DNA of 64,000 nucleotides from Pestalotiopsis fici W106-1 (lineage: Eukaryota; Ascomycota; Sordariomycetes; Amphisphaeriales; Sporocadaceae): assembly GCF_000516985.1 (NCBI RefSeq), contig NW_006917093.1:124001-188000 (forward strand), read 5' to 3'. A model generated the notes under the pieces. The model did not search any database. It was not told the DNA's origin and saw only the letters and a program-made list of their open reading frames with translations. A program made the position numbers and the translations under genes. Shown in pieces: positions 12,021-22,169 of the stretch; the first letter of the stretch is position 1, and every line of letters begins with the position of its first letter.

Positions 12021-12677
12021 CTACTCCAGCTTGTCGAGATGTTCTAGTCTAGTCAAGACGACCTGTTTGCTGGTTTCTTCAATCTCACCGGCCAGGAAGA
12101 CTTCGTCGAGGATGGCGTAGACCTTGTAAAAGTTGAAGACGAGATCGAGCTCGCAGACGTTGCCGAAAAATGAGTCTAGGACCTCGACAAAGAAGTGAAT
12201 GGCCTCGAGGTAGGCCAGCTCATTGTCGTTGGTGTCGACGCAGGCGCAAAAGAAGAGGCCTGCGTACCGCCTGTAGACAATCTTGTTGTTCCGAAACTCG
12301 ACAAAGTTGGACTGGTATTTCTGGTCGCGCGGCGCCACGAGACGGTGGACCTGGTTGTTTGCGAAGGCCATGTTTAGCGATTTCACTCTCTACATTGCGC
12401 AAAAGGGTTTCCGGCTCTCCTGTCGCTTACCTCGCCCTTGAGCTTGATCTTTTCGTCGTCGCTGTACGGCACGTACCATTTCGCCAGGCGGGTCTTGCCC
12501 CTGTTTGTAAAACACACAACGGTCAGTGTCAATTCATATTGGATCTCGGAAGCTCGGGACGGGAAAGTCTTTGAGCGCATATACGGGAAGCGATGTGCGC
12601 GCGTCCGTCGAGGAATGAACAAAAGGGGTGGGATGAAAGACGTACTGTCGGTTCTGTATCAATATAAAAGACAACAT
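12021..12677 (-). CDS. APS2: AP-2 clathrin adaptor complex, sigma subunit
   Basis: Three exons: 12677-12646, 12500-12431 and 12350-12021, with introns of 145 and 80 bp, give 143 residues, matching the usual 142-147 for AP sigma chains. The protein starts [20 protein letters not shown], the hallmark N terminus of the family, and continues through the longin-like clathrin-adaptor small-chain domain over its whole length. [20 protein letters not shown] and the following [20 protein letters not shown] are diagnostic of AP-2 sigma rather than AP-1 or AP-3. Role: small core subunit of the plasma-membrane adaptor AP-2, part of the binding site for acidic dileucine cargo signals in clathrin-mediated endocytosis. 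The very short first exon makes this gene easy to mis-annotate. Confidence 0.97.
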
Positions 12678-13242
12678 TGTTCCTTTCTCGTATTTTTGGC
12701 AAAGTCTCGTTGCGAATGCTCCGGGCTAGGGAGGAGAGTGAGTTGGTCCGGAGGGTTTAAGGAGGCAGATGAATGTCGAAAGGCGATAAGGTAATCAACC
12801 AAACGACACCCTCAATTTGGAGGCTCTGCGAAGTGGAAGCAGCAGCTCCCTGCAAGTCAGCTAGCCCCCACTGAGGCGGGGAGATTCAGTACAGTGGATC
12901 CAGGTACCAAGGGCCCCTGGTTCGGGTACCAATAGGTGATTGATTGGAGGAGAGGGAGCACTAATGCACGGGATTAGAGCTTCTAGGATAGTATTCTCTT
13001 CTCTTCTTTCTTTTTCAATGTTGCACCTTGATTACTGAATTTATTTATTTTTCTTTCTGTCCATGGCTTCATCAGTACCTGCTATCTATAAATGTAAGTT
13101 GACAAGTATTCTCAATACTGAGCTTACAAGTAATAGAACCCGAATCCATCATCAGCGGTTGCAGAAAATTGTGAATCGCATCATGACAGATTGTTTGTAC
13201 AAAGAGTAGGACGTTATATACAATGGAGAAATGCGACTGGAT
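12678..13242. other. Intergenic region, no gene seen
   Basis: 565 bp between the AP-2 sigma start and the dehydrogenase stop, both on the minus strand. It should hold the AP-2 sigma promoter. It includes GGTACC-containing stretches near 12904-12935 and a T-rich patch near 13000-13060, but no motif I can assign. Confidence 0.4.
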
Positions 13243-14286
13243 TCAAATCTCAAACTTCTGACCAACAAGGTCCTCGCTCAGCTTCCAGCACTGTTCAGCC
13301 AGTTCCGCGTCCGTGGCCCACTCCTTGATCAGTCGAGTGTCGGTCGTCAGATTGTTGTCCTCCAGGTATACGCCTTCTTCCTTGACCAAGTCGGGATCGA
13401 GAGCGGCCCGGAGCGTGGTGGCACATCCCTGAGCCAGTGTCTTCCAACCGCCAGTGGCGCGATGGGTGGCCAAGGACATGCCTAGCACTCGCCAACAGCC
13501 GTCTTCCATGATGGCGGCCTCCTCGGCCCCGTAGACTTTCATATACTCTTGTAGGTTCGTGGAGATACTGCCTGGATGGATGGCGTAGGCATGGATACCG
13601 CGTGGGGTCAGGCGCCGGTTGAGGGCCACGGAAAAGAGAATATTGGCCGTCTTGACCGAGCCATAAGCCGCAAAGCCATTGTACGACCCTGGAATTGTAT
13701 AGTTTGGATCAAAGAAGCGAAAGGGATTGTAACGGTGTCCGGAGCTACTAACGTTGACGATGCGCGCACCAGCACCGGCCGCCAGGATCTTGGGCATGAT
13801 GCTGTTGGTCAGGACAAAGTGACCTAGGTGACCCGCGGCCAGTTGAAGCTCGAAGCCGTCCTCGGTCTGTTGCCAAGGGGGACCCATTACCGCGGCATTG
13901 TTGATGACAACGTTGACATGGCTAATCTCTTCATCATCAAGGATTTTCTGCGCCGCTTCTCTTGTGCTACGGAGAGAGGACAAATCGATTTCGACGAATT
14001 TGACCTTGATGTCTGGGTTGATCTCCTTGATGGAATCAATGATAGGTTGTATCTTGGACAAGGAACGACCGAGCAGAATAATCATAGCTGGGCCGCCATA
14101 GGCCAATGTCACTACAGTCTCGGCGCCGATTCCTCCTTTACTGGGCCCTGTCAAGAGAACTATACAAATTAGCTTTGGATTGACTTGGGAAATACTATCA
14201 TTATTCTCACAGATCTTGCCCTTGACCTCTTGAGCAAAGTCATGAACAAGGGTCAAGCCCTCGGTGGTTTTGTCGTACTTTGCCAT
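13243..14286 (-). CDS. Short-chain dehydrogenase/reductase, retinol-dehydrogenase-like
   Basis: Two exons, 14286-14211 and 14159-13243, give 330 residues. The 51-bp intron (GTGAGA...TATAG) is a multiple of three and stop-free, so an unspliced reading stays open, but only splicing restores the nucleotide-binding start GKIFLLTGPSKGGIG. Classical SDR features are visible: the TG-rich cofactor motif near 29-37, DLSS near 84-87, NNA at 112-114, a serine in VNVSSSGHR near 163-165 and the catalytic Y-X3-K (YGSVK, Tyr191/Lys195). An N-terminal extension of about 25 residues precedes the Rossmann fold. The family performs NAD(P)-dependent oxidation or reduction of alcohols and ketones; the substrate is unknown. 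The gene lies next to a permease, a Zn2Cys6 regulator and an FAH-family enzyme, and its upstream region carries the same inverted motifs as theirs, so it probably belongs to that pathway. Confidence 0.92.
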   Translation of the reverse strand: MAKYDKTTEGLTLVHDFAQEVKGKICENNDSISQVNPKLICIVLLTGPSKGGIGAETVVTLAYGGPAMIILLGRSLSKIQPIIDSIKEINPDIKVKFVEIDLSSLRSTREAAQKILDDEEISHVNVVINNAAVMGPPWQQTEDGFELQLAAGHLGHFVLTNSIMPKILAAGAGARIVNVSSSGHRYNPFRFFDPNYTIPGSYNGFAAYGSVKTANILFSVALNRRLTPRGIHAYAIHPGSISTNLQEYMKVYGAEEAAIMEDGCWRVLGMSLATHRATGGWKTLAQGCATTLRAALDPDLVKEEGVYLEDNNLTTDTRLIKEWATDAELAEQCWKLSEDLVGQKFEI

Positions 14287-14408
14287 TCTATTCTGGTGTG
14301 ATTTTCTGTCGGTATATTTTTGTCAAGTCTGGGACATGAGGTGAAATCGGAAAACGGGCGTTCAAGTCATCTCTATTTATACCTTTCTCACCCATAGCTC
14401 GTCGAGCA

Positions 14409-14547
14409 TCTCCGACAAGTACGCCAGACCATAGTCCGCTACCACAAGGGGCCAGCCTCATCAAGGGATCATCGTCTCGTCGTTCCCACCAAAGATCATC
14501 ATTAGGCGTGATTTACACCTCATGCACATTAATTACATTGTCGGAGA
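14409..14547. promoter_or_regulatory. Inverted pair TCTCCGACAA ... TTGTCGGAGA
   Basis: TCTCCGACAA at 14409-14418 and its exact reverse complement at 14538-14547 lie 123-261 bp upstream of the dehydrogenase start. The same 10-mer recurs upstream of the FAH-family gene (22120-22129), and TTTCCGACAA occurs between the permease and the regulator (17576-17585). The TCCG/CGGA core fits the triplet usually contacted by Zn2Cys6 proteins. Candidate binding site of the cluster regulator, by inference. Confidence 0.55.
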
Positions 14548-14731
14548 TTCGGATGGTGATAAATGTGCCCACGAGTGGAATCCATGACAAGTCGCCGGTC
14601 TTAATGTCTTTATGGTCGACTAAAATCCGGGACATGCATTGGTGCGACTAGCAAGGCCACCCCATGTGGATGCCCAGGCAATATGGTGTCTATCTAGCTC
14701 GTGTGGAAAACGTCAGCAGTTTTGCCTTGTC

Positions 14732-14797
14732 ACAAATCCCGACCATCATTGTTGGCTGATGGCATCAGCATGCTCTTTTATCGTTATCGGGATTTGT
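14732..14797. promoter_or_regulatory. Inverted pair ACAAATCCCGA ... TCGGGATTTGT
   Basis: An 11-bp perfect inverted repeat: left arm 14732-14742, right arm 14787-14797, with a 44-bp spacer. It lies about 450-510 bp upstream of the dehydrogenase. The CCCGA/TCGGG core is shared with the palindrome upstream of the FAH-family gene. Another TCGGG occurs at 14821-14825. It may be a second class of regulator site or a cruciform-forming element. Confidence 0.45.
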
Positions 14798-14966
14798 AAG
14801 GGAATTGTTACGAGAAATATTCGGGATGTAGTGAGCATTAAGAGTACTCGATTATAGTTGGAGTAGAGTGCAACGTGGCGACCCTTGATCATCATAGGTA
14901 TTCACTAGCAAATATGAGAGGAAGTATAAAATTTCCTTTCCCAGAATTTAAATAATCTACGGAGCA

Positions 14967-15189
14967 CCAGAGAGCAAACTGTTGAAAAACCGCGATTTAA
15001 GCCTTATACGCTTACTCCTCCGTGGCTATAATAAACNNNNNNNNNNNNNNNNNNNNNNNNNNNNNNNNNNNNNNNNNNNNNNNNNNNNNNNNNNNNNNNN
15101 NNNNNNNNNNNNNNNNNNNNNNNNNNNNNNNNNNNNGTAAATAGAGTGATTTTATCCAAATCTTGGTTTTTCAACAGTTTGCCCTCTGG
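14967..15189. mobile_element. Possible DNA transposon or MITE around an assembly gap
   Basis: A 32-bp inverted repeat flanks the N run. The left arm 14967-14998 and the reverse complement of 15158-15189 match at 29 of 32 positions and share CCAGAG, then GCAAACTGTTGAAAAACC. The base triplet GCA directly precedes the left arm (14964-14966) and directly follows the right arm (15190-15192), which could be a 3-bp target-site duplication. The interior is mostly missing, so size, transposase and family cannot be determined. Confidence 0.5.
15037..15136. other. Assembly gap (100 N)
   Basis: Exactly 100 N, the usual placeholder for a gap of unknown length. It sits inside the inverted-repeat pair, which could explain why assembly failed here. 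Confidence 0.99.
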
Positions 15190-15503
15190 GCATCCGTAAT
15201 AATCATCTATCCAACAAAGCTATTTGTTGTTTGAATGCACATAAGTTTATGCCAGATAAAGTCACAACTTGGCGCTTTTGCATGCCGATTCAGCAATATC
15301 CACAAAACCACGGCAAATTATTGAGAATCACATATCTAGCTCGTCTGCAGTTTTCCAATCTTCTCGTGCTTTGCAAAAACATCTCACAAAATATGCCTTT
15401 ACATGTACGATAGGGCACAGAATAAAACGTTGATAGATATCTATACTACCATATATACTAATCCCACAAACAGACATGTCTCGCACTGTTCGGCGGTCGA
15501 AGC

Positions 15504-17249
15504 TTATAGCACATAGCGGAAGTCGGGATGTCTGTCACCACTCTTGCCAGCTTCGATTTGCATGGCTCGATCCTCGGCATTCATGTTGTCGCGCTTGTCA
15601 TTGGCTCTCTTGAGTGCAGCCCACATGACAAAGTACCCAATCGCGGCCAAGACCACAGTCGCGAGGGAAATTGCATGTCCAATGGTATACCTCCCATCGG
15701 CTTCTGTGAGTCTGTAGATTTGGCCGGCCATGATTCCGGCGCTGTTGCCAATGGTCTGCTGGAGTCCGATCGCCGTCGCCCGTTTAAAGTAACCTGCGTT
15801 ACTATTACTTATCCACGTAACGTTCAGTCCCACAATGCAGTAAATGCCGGTAGCTGTCACAAAGGTGGCAAAGTACAAGACCCAAGTGTTGGACATGGAC
15901 ACACCCAACAACATGGAATAACCTGCAGCAGATACCAGAGCTAGAGGGACCATGAAGACGGCACGGCGGTTAATCTTGTCCGACATGAAGGATATAAAAA
16001 TGTAAACAGCAGACGCCCAGATGTACACAGGGGCTGTGAGGAGCTGTGTGCGCACAGAGTCGAATCCGAACCCCTTGATGATCGTGGGCAAGAATGTGCC
16101 AAACCCAAAGGAGCACGTATCAGCACAGAACTGACAGAACGAAGACAACCAGACCTTGGGATCCTTGAATGCCAACTTGACTTCCGCCTTGTCTAATTCG
16201 TCCGACTGGCCAGCGTAGATTCTGGTTTGCTCGGCGCGTACACGCATCAGGACCTTTTCGTCCTCACGCATCCACTACAAGATGTATTAGCAGTTGACTT
16301 TTCGCGTGGATGAATGGCTTTGGAATAGCTCTTTTGATCAAGTTGTCCAAGTCTGCTTTCTTGCAGCACCATTTTGGGTAATGTTTGCTCATGAGACAAC
16401 CGAGAAAGGAGGGGAAATGGCATCGGAAATTGCTTACCCAGGCCGTCTCAAAGTGGTCCGGCAAGAGAAAAATCGTCATGATGCCAACCGCAGCGGAGAT
16501 GAGACCCTCAATGAGGAAGAGCCACCGCCATCCAGCCAGGCCGTGAGCTCCATGCATACTAGTCAGCGCGTATGCGAGCAGCCCTCCAAAGGCGCCCGAA
16601 AGCGCAGCAGCGACGAAGAGGTACGAGATGCGGCGAGCTTGTTCCTCTTTCTTGTAAAATGTGCTGAGGTAGAGGGTCAGACAGGGGAAGAGTCCGGACT
16701 CGAAGACGCCGAGCAACAGGCGCGTGGCAATGAGACCGGCGTAATTCTTGACAAAGGCGGAACCGATAATGACGATGCTCCAGCCAATAACAAAGGTTGG
16801 GATGAGCCTACTCGGCCGGGCTTTCTTGAGAACGAGGGAGGCGGGTATCTCAAACGCAATGTAGGTCACATAGAAGAGCGTCACGGCAACGTTGAGCTGG
16901 TTGCCGATTAGGTTCAAGTCGTCTGTCATGCCGGCGATCGCTGCGTTTCCTGTTTCCGATCGAATTAGGCCTCTGCATTGAATTCAACAAACGGGCTTCG
17001 TCAATTAGGGCCTCCAAAGCGCAAGCAAGACTCACCAATATTACTTCTATCAAGGTATGCAACCAAGAAGCAGAGAATCATCATGGGCGCCAAAAACATA
17101 TCCAGCTTTCGAAGCAGACGTTTCTCCGCTGCAGGGTCAATGTGTAAGTCTACAGCAGCACTGACAGAGCCGGATTTCTCCTTCTCTGGGGATCCATGCT
17201 CGTCCAAGCCGAAGTTTTTCTCGACTGGTATGGTCGTTTCTGTCGCCAT
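15504..17249 (-). CDS. MFS permease, allantoate permease (Dal5)-like
   Basis: Three exons, 17249-17036, 16949-16438 and 16274-15504, with introns of 86 and 163 bp, give 498 residues, the usual length for the anion:cation symporter family of fungi (the Dal5/Tna1 group). After a hydrophilic N terminus the first span leads into AYLDRSNIGNAAIAGM, the signature of this family. About twelve spans follow, with a central cytosolic loop around 205-245 (RVRAEQTRIYAGQSDELDKA) and a basic C-terminal tail. Family substrates include allantoate, nicotinate, pantothenate, biotin and other organic anions; the substrate here cannot be read from sequence. The gene is divergent from the Zn2Cys6 regulator, with 874 bp between starts that hold a shared inverted motif. 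It probably imports the compound processed by the neighbouring enzymes. Confidence 0.93.
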
Positions 17250-18123
17250 GATAGGTTGCCTATTTTTTTTGGACTTGGAACAATAGCAACTGCAGAGTGG
17301 CGAGCCTCAGCGTCCGCTTACGCTGGCTATGCTTGGTTTTATTGGCTTGTTAGTCAAAATGATGCCAAAAACGATTGTTGAGGATCAAGGCCGTGAAAAG
17401 AGTGATGCCCCCGGGGATCAAAATTCTGTGGTAGTCATTGTTCGTACAACTGGCTCAATTATATCATGAAATACCGTATGGCTATCAAGCCTTTTACAGG
17501 GCATTATACATAGTTGCTGACTTTTACTGTTGCTGTGCTGGTGGTGAAGATAGGCCCACGATACAATCTTTCAATTTCCGACAACTGATCGGGAAATGTG
17601 CTGTAGATACTGGAACCCTGCTTGGTTCGATGGGTTGATTCGTGGGCCCAGAGAATATGGAGAAGCGGGGAGGAGACCGTTATCTACTACTCACGTCGAA
17701 TGTAATCTGTACCGAGTAGTACATCCTGTCGAGCATTGCTTGATGCGACCGGACCAACCCTCCCGTCCAGCCAAGCAAACGGATTTAATTAAGCCTACCT
17801 CTGAATACGGCATTGTATGACTCGAGGCGATGTGATAAAGGCGGTGCAGGACCCATATAATATGCCCGAATTGAGTGGAACACCACATACTATTTGAGTA
17901 AGCTAAAACTCTGGCTCCCAATGATACGCATTGGCCGTAATAAACCCTTTTCGGGATATTCTCGAGATTGCCGATAACGTGCCATATAACAATTGGAGTC
18001 TGGCGAGTCTGGGTCGTATCACTCATCCCCCCATCTCGTTGCAATTCCCCGACAGATGAAAACTCATGCTCCACCATTTCCCCGAAATTTCCGATCGTCG
18101 CCCTTGCATGGTGATGTGATAGA
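17250..18123. promoter_or_regulatory. Divergent promoter, permease / Zn2Cys6 regulator
   Basis: 874 bp with no gene. It contains the imperfect palindrome at 17574-17597, a TCGGGATAT at 17951-17959, CCCCGAC near 18047-18053 and ATTTCCCCGA followed by ATTTCCGATC near 18076-18096. Clustered CCGA/TCGG cores right before the regulator start suggest that it may control its own gene as well as the permease. Confidence 0.5.
17574..17597. promoter_or_regulatory. Palindromic site, ATTTCCGA ... ATCGGGAAAT
   Basis: ATTTCCGACAA (17574 on) faces ATCGGGAAAT (17588-17597). The right half is identical to a half-site of the perfect palindrome at 22170-22192 upstream of the FAH-family gene, and the left half also matches the TCCGACAA element. 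It therefore combines both shared motifs between the divergent permease and regulator genes, and is the best candidate for the cluster regulator's operator. Confidence 0.55.
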
Positions 18124-20627
18124 ATGACACGACCGGTCGAGGACGACAATGAAATCCGGTCTCGTAGTAAAGTATCCGCCGCCGGCACCGGAAACGTCAG
18201 CATATCCCGTTCGGATAAACGAAATCATGGTGAGGCGACGCCACCAGAGAGAAAGACCAAGAGAGGCCGGCATGCCGTTGCTTGTGTTTCTTGCCGCCGG
18301 CGCAAACAACGGGTGAGTCTGTTGGATTCCATCATGCGGGAATCAAAGTGCAATAGATACCGTACCTCAAAGCGCGGGTTGTTCTTTCAAAATAGCACCG
18401 CAAGATTCTTGCCATTCAGCATTGATTTGCAGAGGAGCTCGAGAAGATTGGCAAGATCACAGCGCTGATTCAGTTGAAACCCAGTGCGATGGTAGTCATC
18501 CATGCTTCAATTGCCGGTGAGTAGTAGACAATGCTTGAATCCATCTGCTGCACGGATATCAGCTGACAAAGTGCTCGTTGGGATTGTAGTCGAAGGGGAG
18601 TAGGAAAAGACTGCACTTATATCAATGCTGGAGCGCAAACCAATAGTGTTACCACGACCCATGAAGAGCTTCTGGATAATACCGAAGGCGGCCATGAGAT
18701 ACCCTTGGATGAAAGAAGACGTCTCTCGCCCACCATCTTGAACGAGGGTTCTCGTGGCACACTCTCCCCGCAACGGACCGCGGACATACCACAGTGCTCC
18801 GTTGGCGATTTATACAGAAGCAGGGATGCTCCGTCCTTCTTTGGATCCTCTTATTTTGGTCCCCAGGCTGCGGCAAAGATCATCCAAGCTCCAGCACCTG
18901 ACTTCTCCTCTGGCCTCCCAAACAAGTCGATTGCAAGTTCTATTCACTCCTTTCGCGACGAGGGCGGTCCCTTCTCTCAGATATGGGATTTGCTGGGCAT
19001 ACTACCGCGAAAGAAGGCCACGGTAGACCGGCTAAAAGATGCTTTTGTTCAGGAACTAAACTGGGCAATTGATGCGATCGAGGTCAAGGACTTCAGCAAC
19101 AAGTACGAGCTCTTCTGGTCTAGGACCTTTGGTTTTGATGATCTGGCCACCATCGACCTCAGGTGGCTCGCCTTGCTGTTCATAGTGCTTGCGTATGCGG
19201 TCCTGCTCGATGGCAAGGAGCCGGCCAACAAAGACATTGCCCGTGACCTGCAAGACACGTCTTTGCGTTTTTACTGGGCGGCGAGGCGAGCCATTGTCAT
19301 TGCGCCCACATTCTACGGAGAGTCCGTCGACCTCGTCCGGGCCGGTGTCTTGGTAACATGGTACCTCATTTACTCGCGGAGGATCTCGGAGTCCTGGCTG
19401 ACATCGAGCTTTGCCATGCGCATGGCACAGGCCCAGGGGATGCACATTGATGGTGAGCGATGGGGCTTGTGCCGCCAAAAGACCGAGGTCCGTCGGCGGG
19501 TATGGAGTCATCTTTACACGCTCGACAAGACGATAGCCCTGTCCATTGGTCGACCCTTTGCCATTGTTGACCAGCAGTGCATTGTCAAGCTCGCATCCAA
19601 CCTCGACCTGGACGACTTGGACGAGGCCGAGGCCGAGCGAGCTGTAGAGCGCCCACTGTCGGAGCCAACGCTCAACCTCGGTAACCGCCTCGGGCACGAA
19701 CTAAGCGTTATTGTAGGCAAAATTCAAGAGCGGTGCTTTGGGCTATTCCAGGTGTCTTATGACACTGTTCTCGCGCTTCACGCTGAGATTGTTGCATGGG
19801 AAGATAAGCTCCCACCATATTTTAGACTCCAGGAACCTGATCTATCAAAGGACGACCAATACAAATGGCTGCGATGGAGTCGTCTGCGCCTGCACAGCAT
19901 GTCTCACTTTGCCAAGGTGACGCTTCATCGGCCATTTCTGCTTCGGCAGTCCATCACCAACCGATATCGATTCAGCAACGACACGTGTATCGCTTCGGCA
20001 TGTGCCGATCTGGAAATGCGCCTCAAGTACTTCTCGCAGCCCCTGGTGGATAGAATGAAGTGGACGCTGGGCCCTCACAATATGTTCAATAGCGCCCTTA
20101 TCCTGGGTATCATAATCGTGCGGGATCCCTTTTCGAACCGCTCCCAGGCGATCCTTGAAGACCTCGAAGCCTACTGCGAGCTGCAGCGGAATGACGTCTG
20201 GCTCAACGAGTTTGCGCTTGCCGAGGTCAAGATATGTGAGCTGTGTATCAAAAAGACGCGCCAGGCCATTAGAGGCGCTGCTCGGAGGATGACCGCCAAT
20301 AGCAGTATACCCCCAAGCGGTGGCAGCAGTAACAGCGCCATTCCACTACCCGATTCCCTCCCGGCCTTGTCCACCCCTTCTCTTCACCAGACTGCAGCCC
20401 ACCAGCCTATAATGGATCACGTCGAGGGCATGGAGGGAGGAGACCCGGTGAATGGTGCCCGATTGAGGGATCCCTTCTTTGGCATGTCCATGAATGCGGC
20501 AGCCGGGTTCGGATCCGTCAAAGGGGCGACCATGTGGGATGATCAAAACTATGCGTTTCCCGAAACCGTCGACCTCACTCATTGGGAACAGGTTTTAGAT
20601 ACAATCATGCAGGATCACCAGATATAA
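18124..20627 (+). CDS. Zn2Cys6 fungal-specific transcription factor
   Basis: Three exons, 18124-18312, 18485-18516 and 18590-20627, give 752 residues. The tiny 32-bp second exon is needed: it supplies three of the six cysteines. The spliced zinc cluster has Cys54, Cys57, Cys64, Cys70, Cys73 and Cys82 (C-X2-C-X6-C-X5-C-X2-C-X8-C), preceded by a basic KRGRHAVA segment. A fungal-specific middle homology region covers about 210-480, including WGLCRQKTEVRRRVWSHLYTLDK, typical of the Fungal_trans domain. The C terminus is Ser/Pro-rich and ends in an acidic, aromatic tail, a plausible activation region. Such proteins are usually pathway-specific activators binding CGG-containing sites. It is divergent from the permease and convergent with the FAH-family gene (227 bp between stops), which makes it the likely regulator of the cluster. 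Confidence 0.95.
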
Positions 20628-20854
20628 AAGCCTCCCTGGATTATGGGTGCATGCATGAAGAGAAGGAAGGAAAATCATGTGCTCCTATAACAATGCTATC
20701 TGATCTCACTGCAAGTAAAATGTGTAATAATTCCAAATTGTTTGCGCAATCCCGGCCATGTTTGACCGATATCCAATATGACGACAAACCTTCTCTCCTT
20801 CATCGAGAACTCCACTGCATCATCTTGATGAATTACATCAATGATTTGGACGAC

Positions 20855-21912
20855 TTATACCGTACCATTCTTGAGCGAACCAGAAGTCTCCTCATACACG
20901 ACGCGATTAACCAGGCTGCCCAATCCGTGGCTGATAACGATTCTGACGTCGTCGTCGGGCTTGAGAAAGACGGGCGGGTTCTTGCTAACACCGATGCCGT
21001 GGGGAGTACCCGTCATTATGACAGTGCCTGGTGCCAGCGTGGTACCCTGGGATAAGTAGGCAATGATTTCGGCAATACTAAAAATCATGTCGTCGGCAGC
21101 CCCCTCTTGCATGACCTCGCCGTTGAGCGTGGTCCGTAGCTTCAAGACGCTTGGGTCGGGCACCCGCCGCGGCGAGACCAGACAAGGGCCCATGGGCGCA
21201 AAGCCGTCGAAACCTTTACCAAAACCCCACTGCGCGCCGTGGAACTGGTGCTTGCGTGCCGTCACGTCGTTGGAGCAGAGGTAGCCCAGCACGTGGTCAA
21301 GGGCGCGGTCCACGGGGACGTTGCGGGCCGATTTGCCAATGACAACGGCCAGCTCGGCTTCGTAATCGGCCTGGCTGTCTGTGGCTTGCTGGGGGATTAC
21401 TAGAGGTGCGTTGGGCGCGCCCAAGCAGGTTGCCGGCTTGAAGAACAAGGTCGGGTGGTCCGGGAGCTCCAGATTCATCTCCCGCGCGTGGTTGCGGTAA
21501 TTGAGCCCGATGCACCGGATGGTACCGACTTCCTCGCTGCTCAGAGGTGGCAGCAGCTTGCCAATCGTTCGAATCTCGCCCGTCGCCTCGGCCGACAGAT
21601 CAAGCACAGATTGGGCCGAGCTGGTTCTGACCGTCACTGGTTGAGAGAGGGCAAGTGCTGCGCCAACTGGCATTGCCGGACTTGTAAGCATCAATTCCTT
21701 CAGGACTGAGACGTTGCGACAATGAGGTGACCGTCTTTTATACATACCATCTACTTCTGTGTCTGTGGGTTCCCCAATATAAATCTGATTGTCTTCAACT
21801 GCGACGAAGCGCACAAGTCTATCCCAATGCTTTTGATATATCAGTCAAAAGAGACCACCGACATGTTCTTTTACACTGAACTTTTCATGTAAACACATAC
21901 CGTTGATACCAT
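20855..21912 (-). CDS. Fumarylacetoacetate hydrolase family enzyme
   Basis: Three exons, 21912-21901, 21829-21748 and 21666-20855, give 301 residues. The first exon is only MVST, followed by HWDRLVRFVAVEDN. The second intron acceptor is placed at 21667 so that VDVGAALAL is formed; an acceptor 39 bases earlier would also keep frame. The catalytic FAH fold is clear: RCIGLNYRNHAREM, then TLFFKPATCLGAPNAPL, the metal-binding YEAELAVVIGK with two acidic ligands and a third in GYLCSNDVTARKHQ, then GFDGFAPMGPCL and TPHGIGV. The family includes fumarylpyruvate hydrolases, acylpyruvases, 2-hydroxyhepta-2,4-diene-1,7-dioate isomerases and oxaloacetate decarboxylases, i.e. beta-diketo or 2-oxo acid chemistry at the end of aromatic or sugar-acid catabolism. 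The exact substrate is unknown. Its upstream region carries both motifs shared with the neighbouring genes. Confidence 0.93.
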
Positions 21913-22119
21913 GGTTGCTGTGTTAGAGGAGTAAGAGTCGACTATAGCATGCGCAGAATCAGGGGGATCTTGGCATACAGAAACTTTTGTTATTCGCCTG
22001 CTATTTCACAGAAAAAGTAAAGGACCACACAGTCTAACATGAAATTTCGTCTACTTATCATGTTTTTGCTGTGGATTTATCAAAAGATCTCGTGCAACTC
22101 AGGCATTATAATAATATAG

Positions 22120-22130
22120 TCTCCGACAAC
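22120..22130 (+). promoter_or_regulatory. TCTCCGACAAC element
   Basis: An exact copy of the 10-mer found as an inverted pair upstream of the dehydrogenase (14409, 14538), here about 210 bp upstream of the FAH-family start and followed by GGGATCAG. Candidate regulator site. Confidence 0.5.
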
Positions 22131-22169
22131 GGGATCAGCAGCAACGATATAAATGTGGCGGCAAGTTGA

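Noticed and set aside
14160..14210. Reading through the 51-bp segment of the dehydrogenase as coding
   Set aside because: It is open but breaks the Rossmann motif; it has proper GTGAGA and TATAG ends, and removing it restores GKIFLLTGPSKGGIG.
14967..15189. Assigning the inverted-repeat element to hAT or Tc1/mariner
   Set aside because: Arms begin near CAGAG, but no 8-bp duplication or TA dinucleotide is present at the flanks, so family assignment is not supported.
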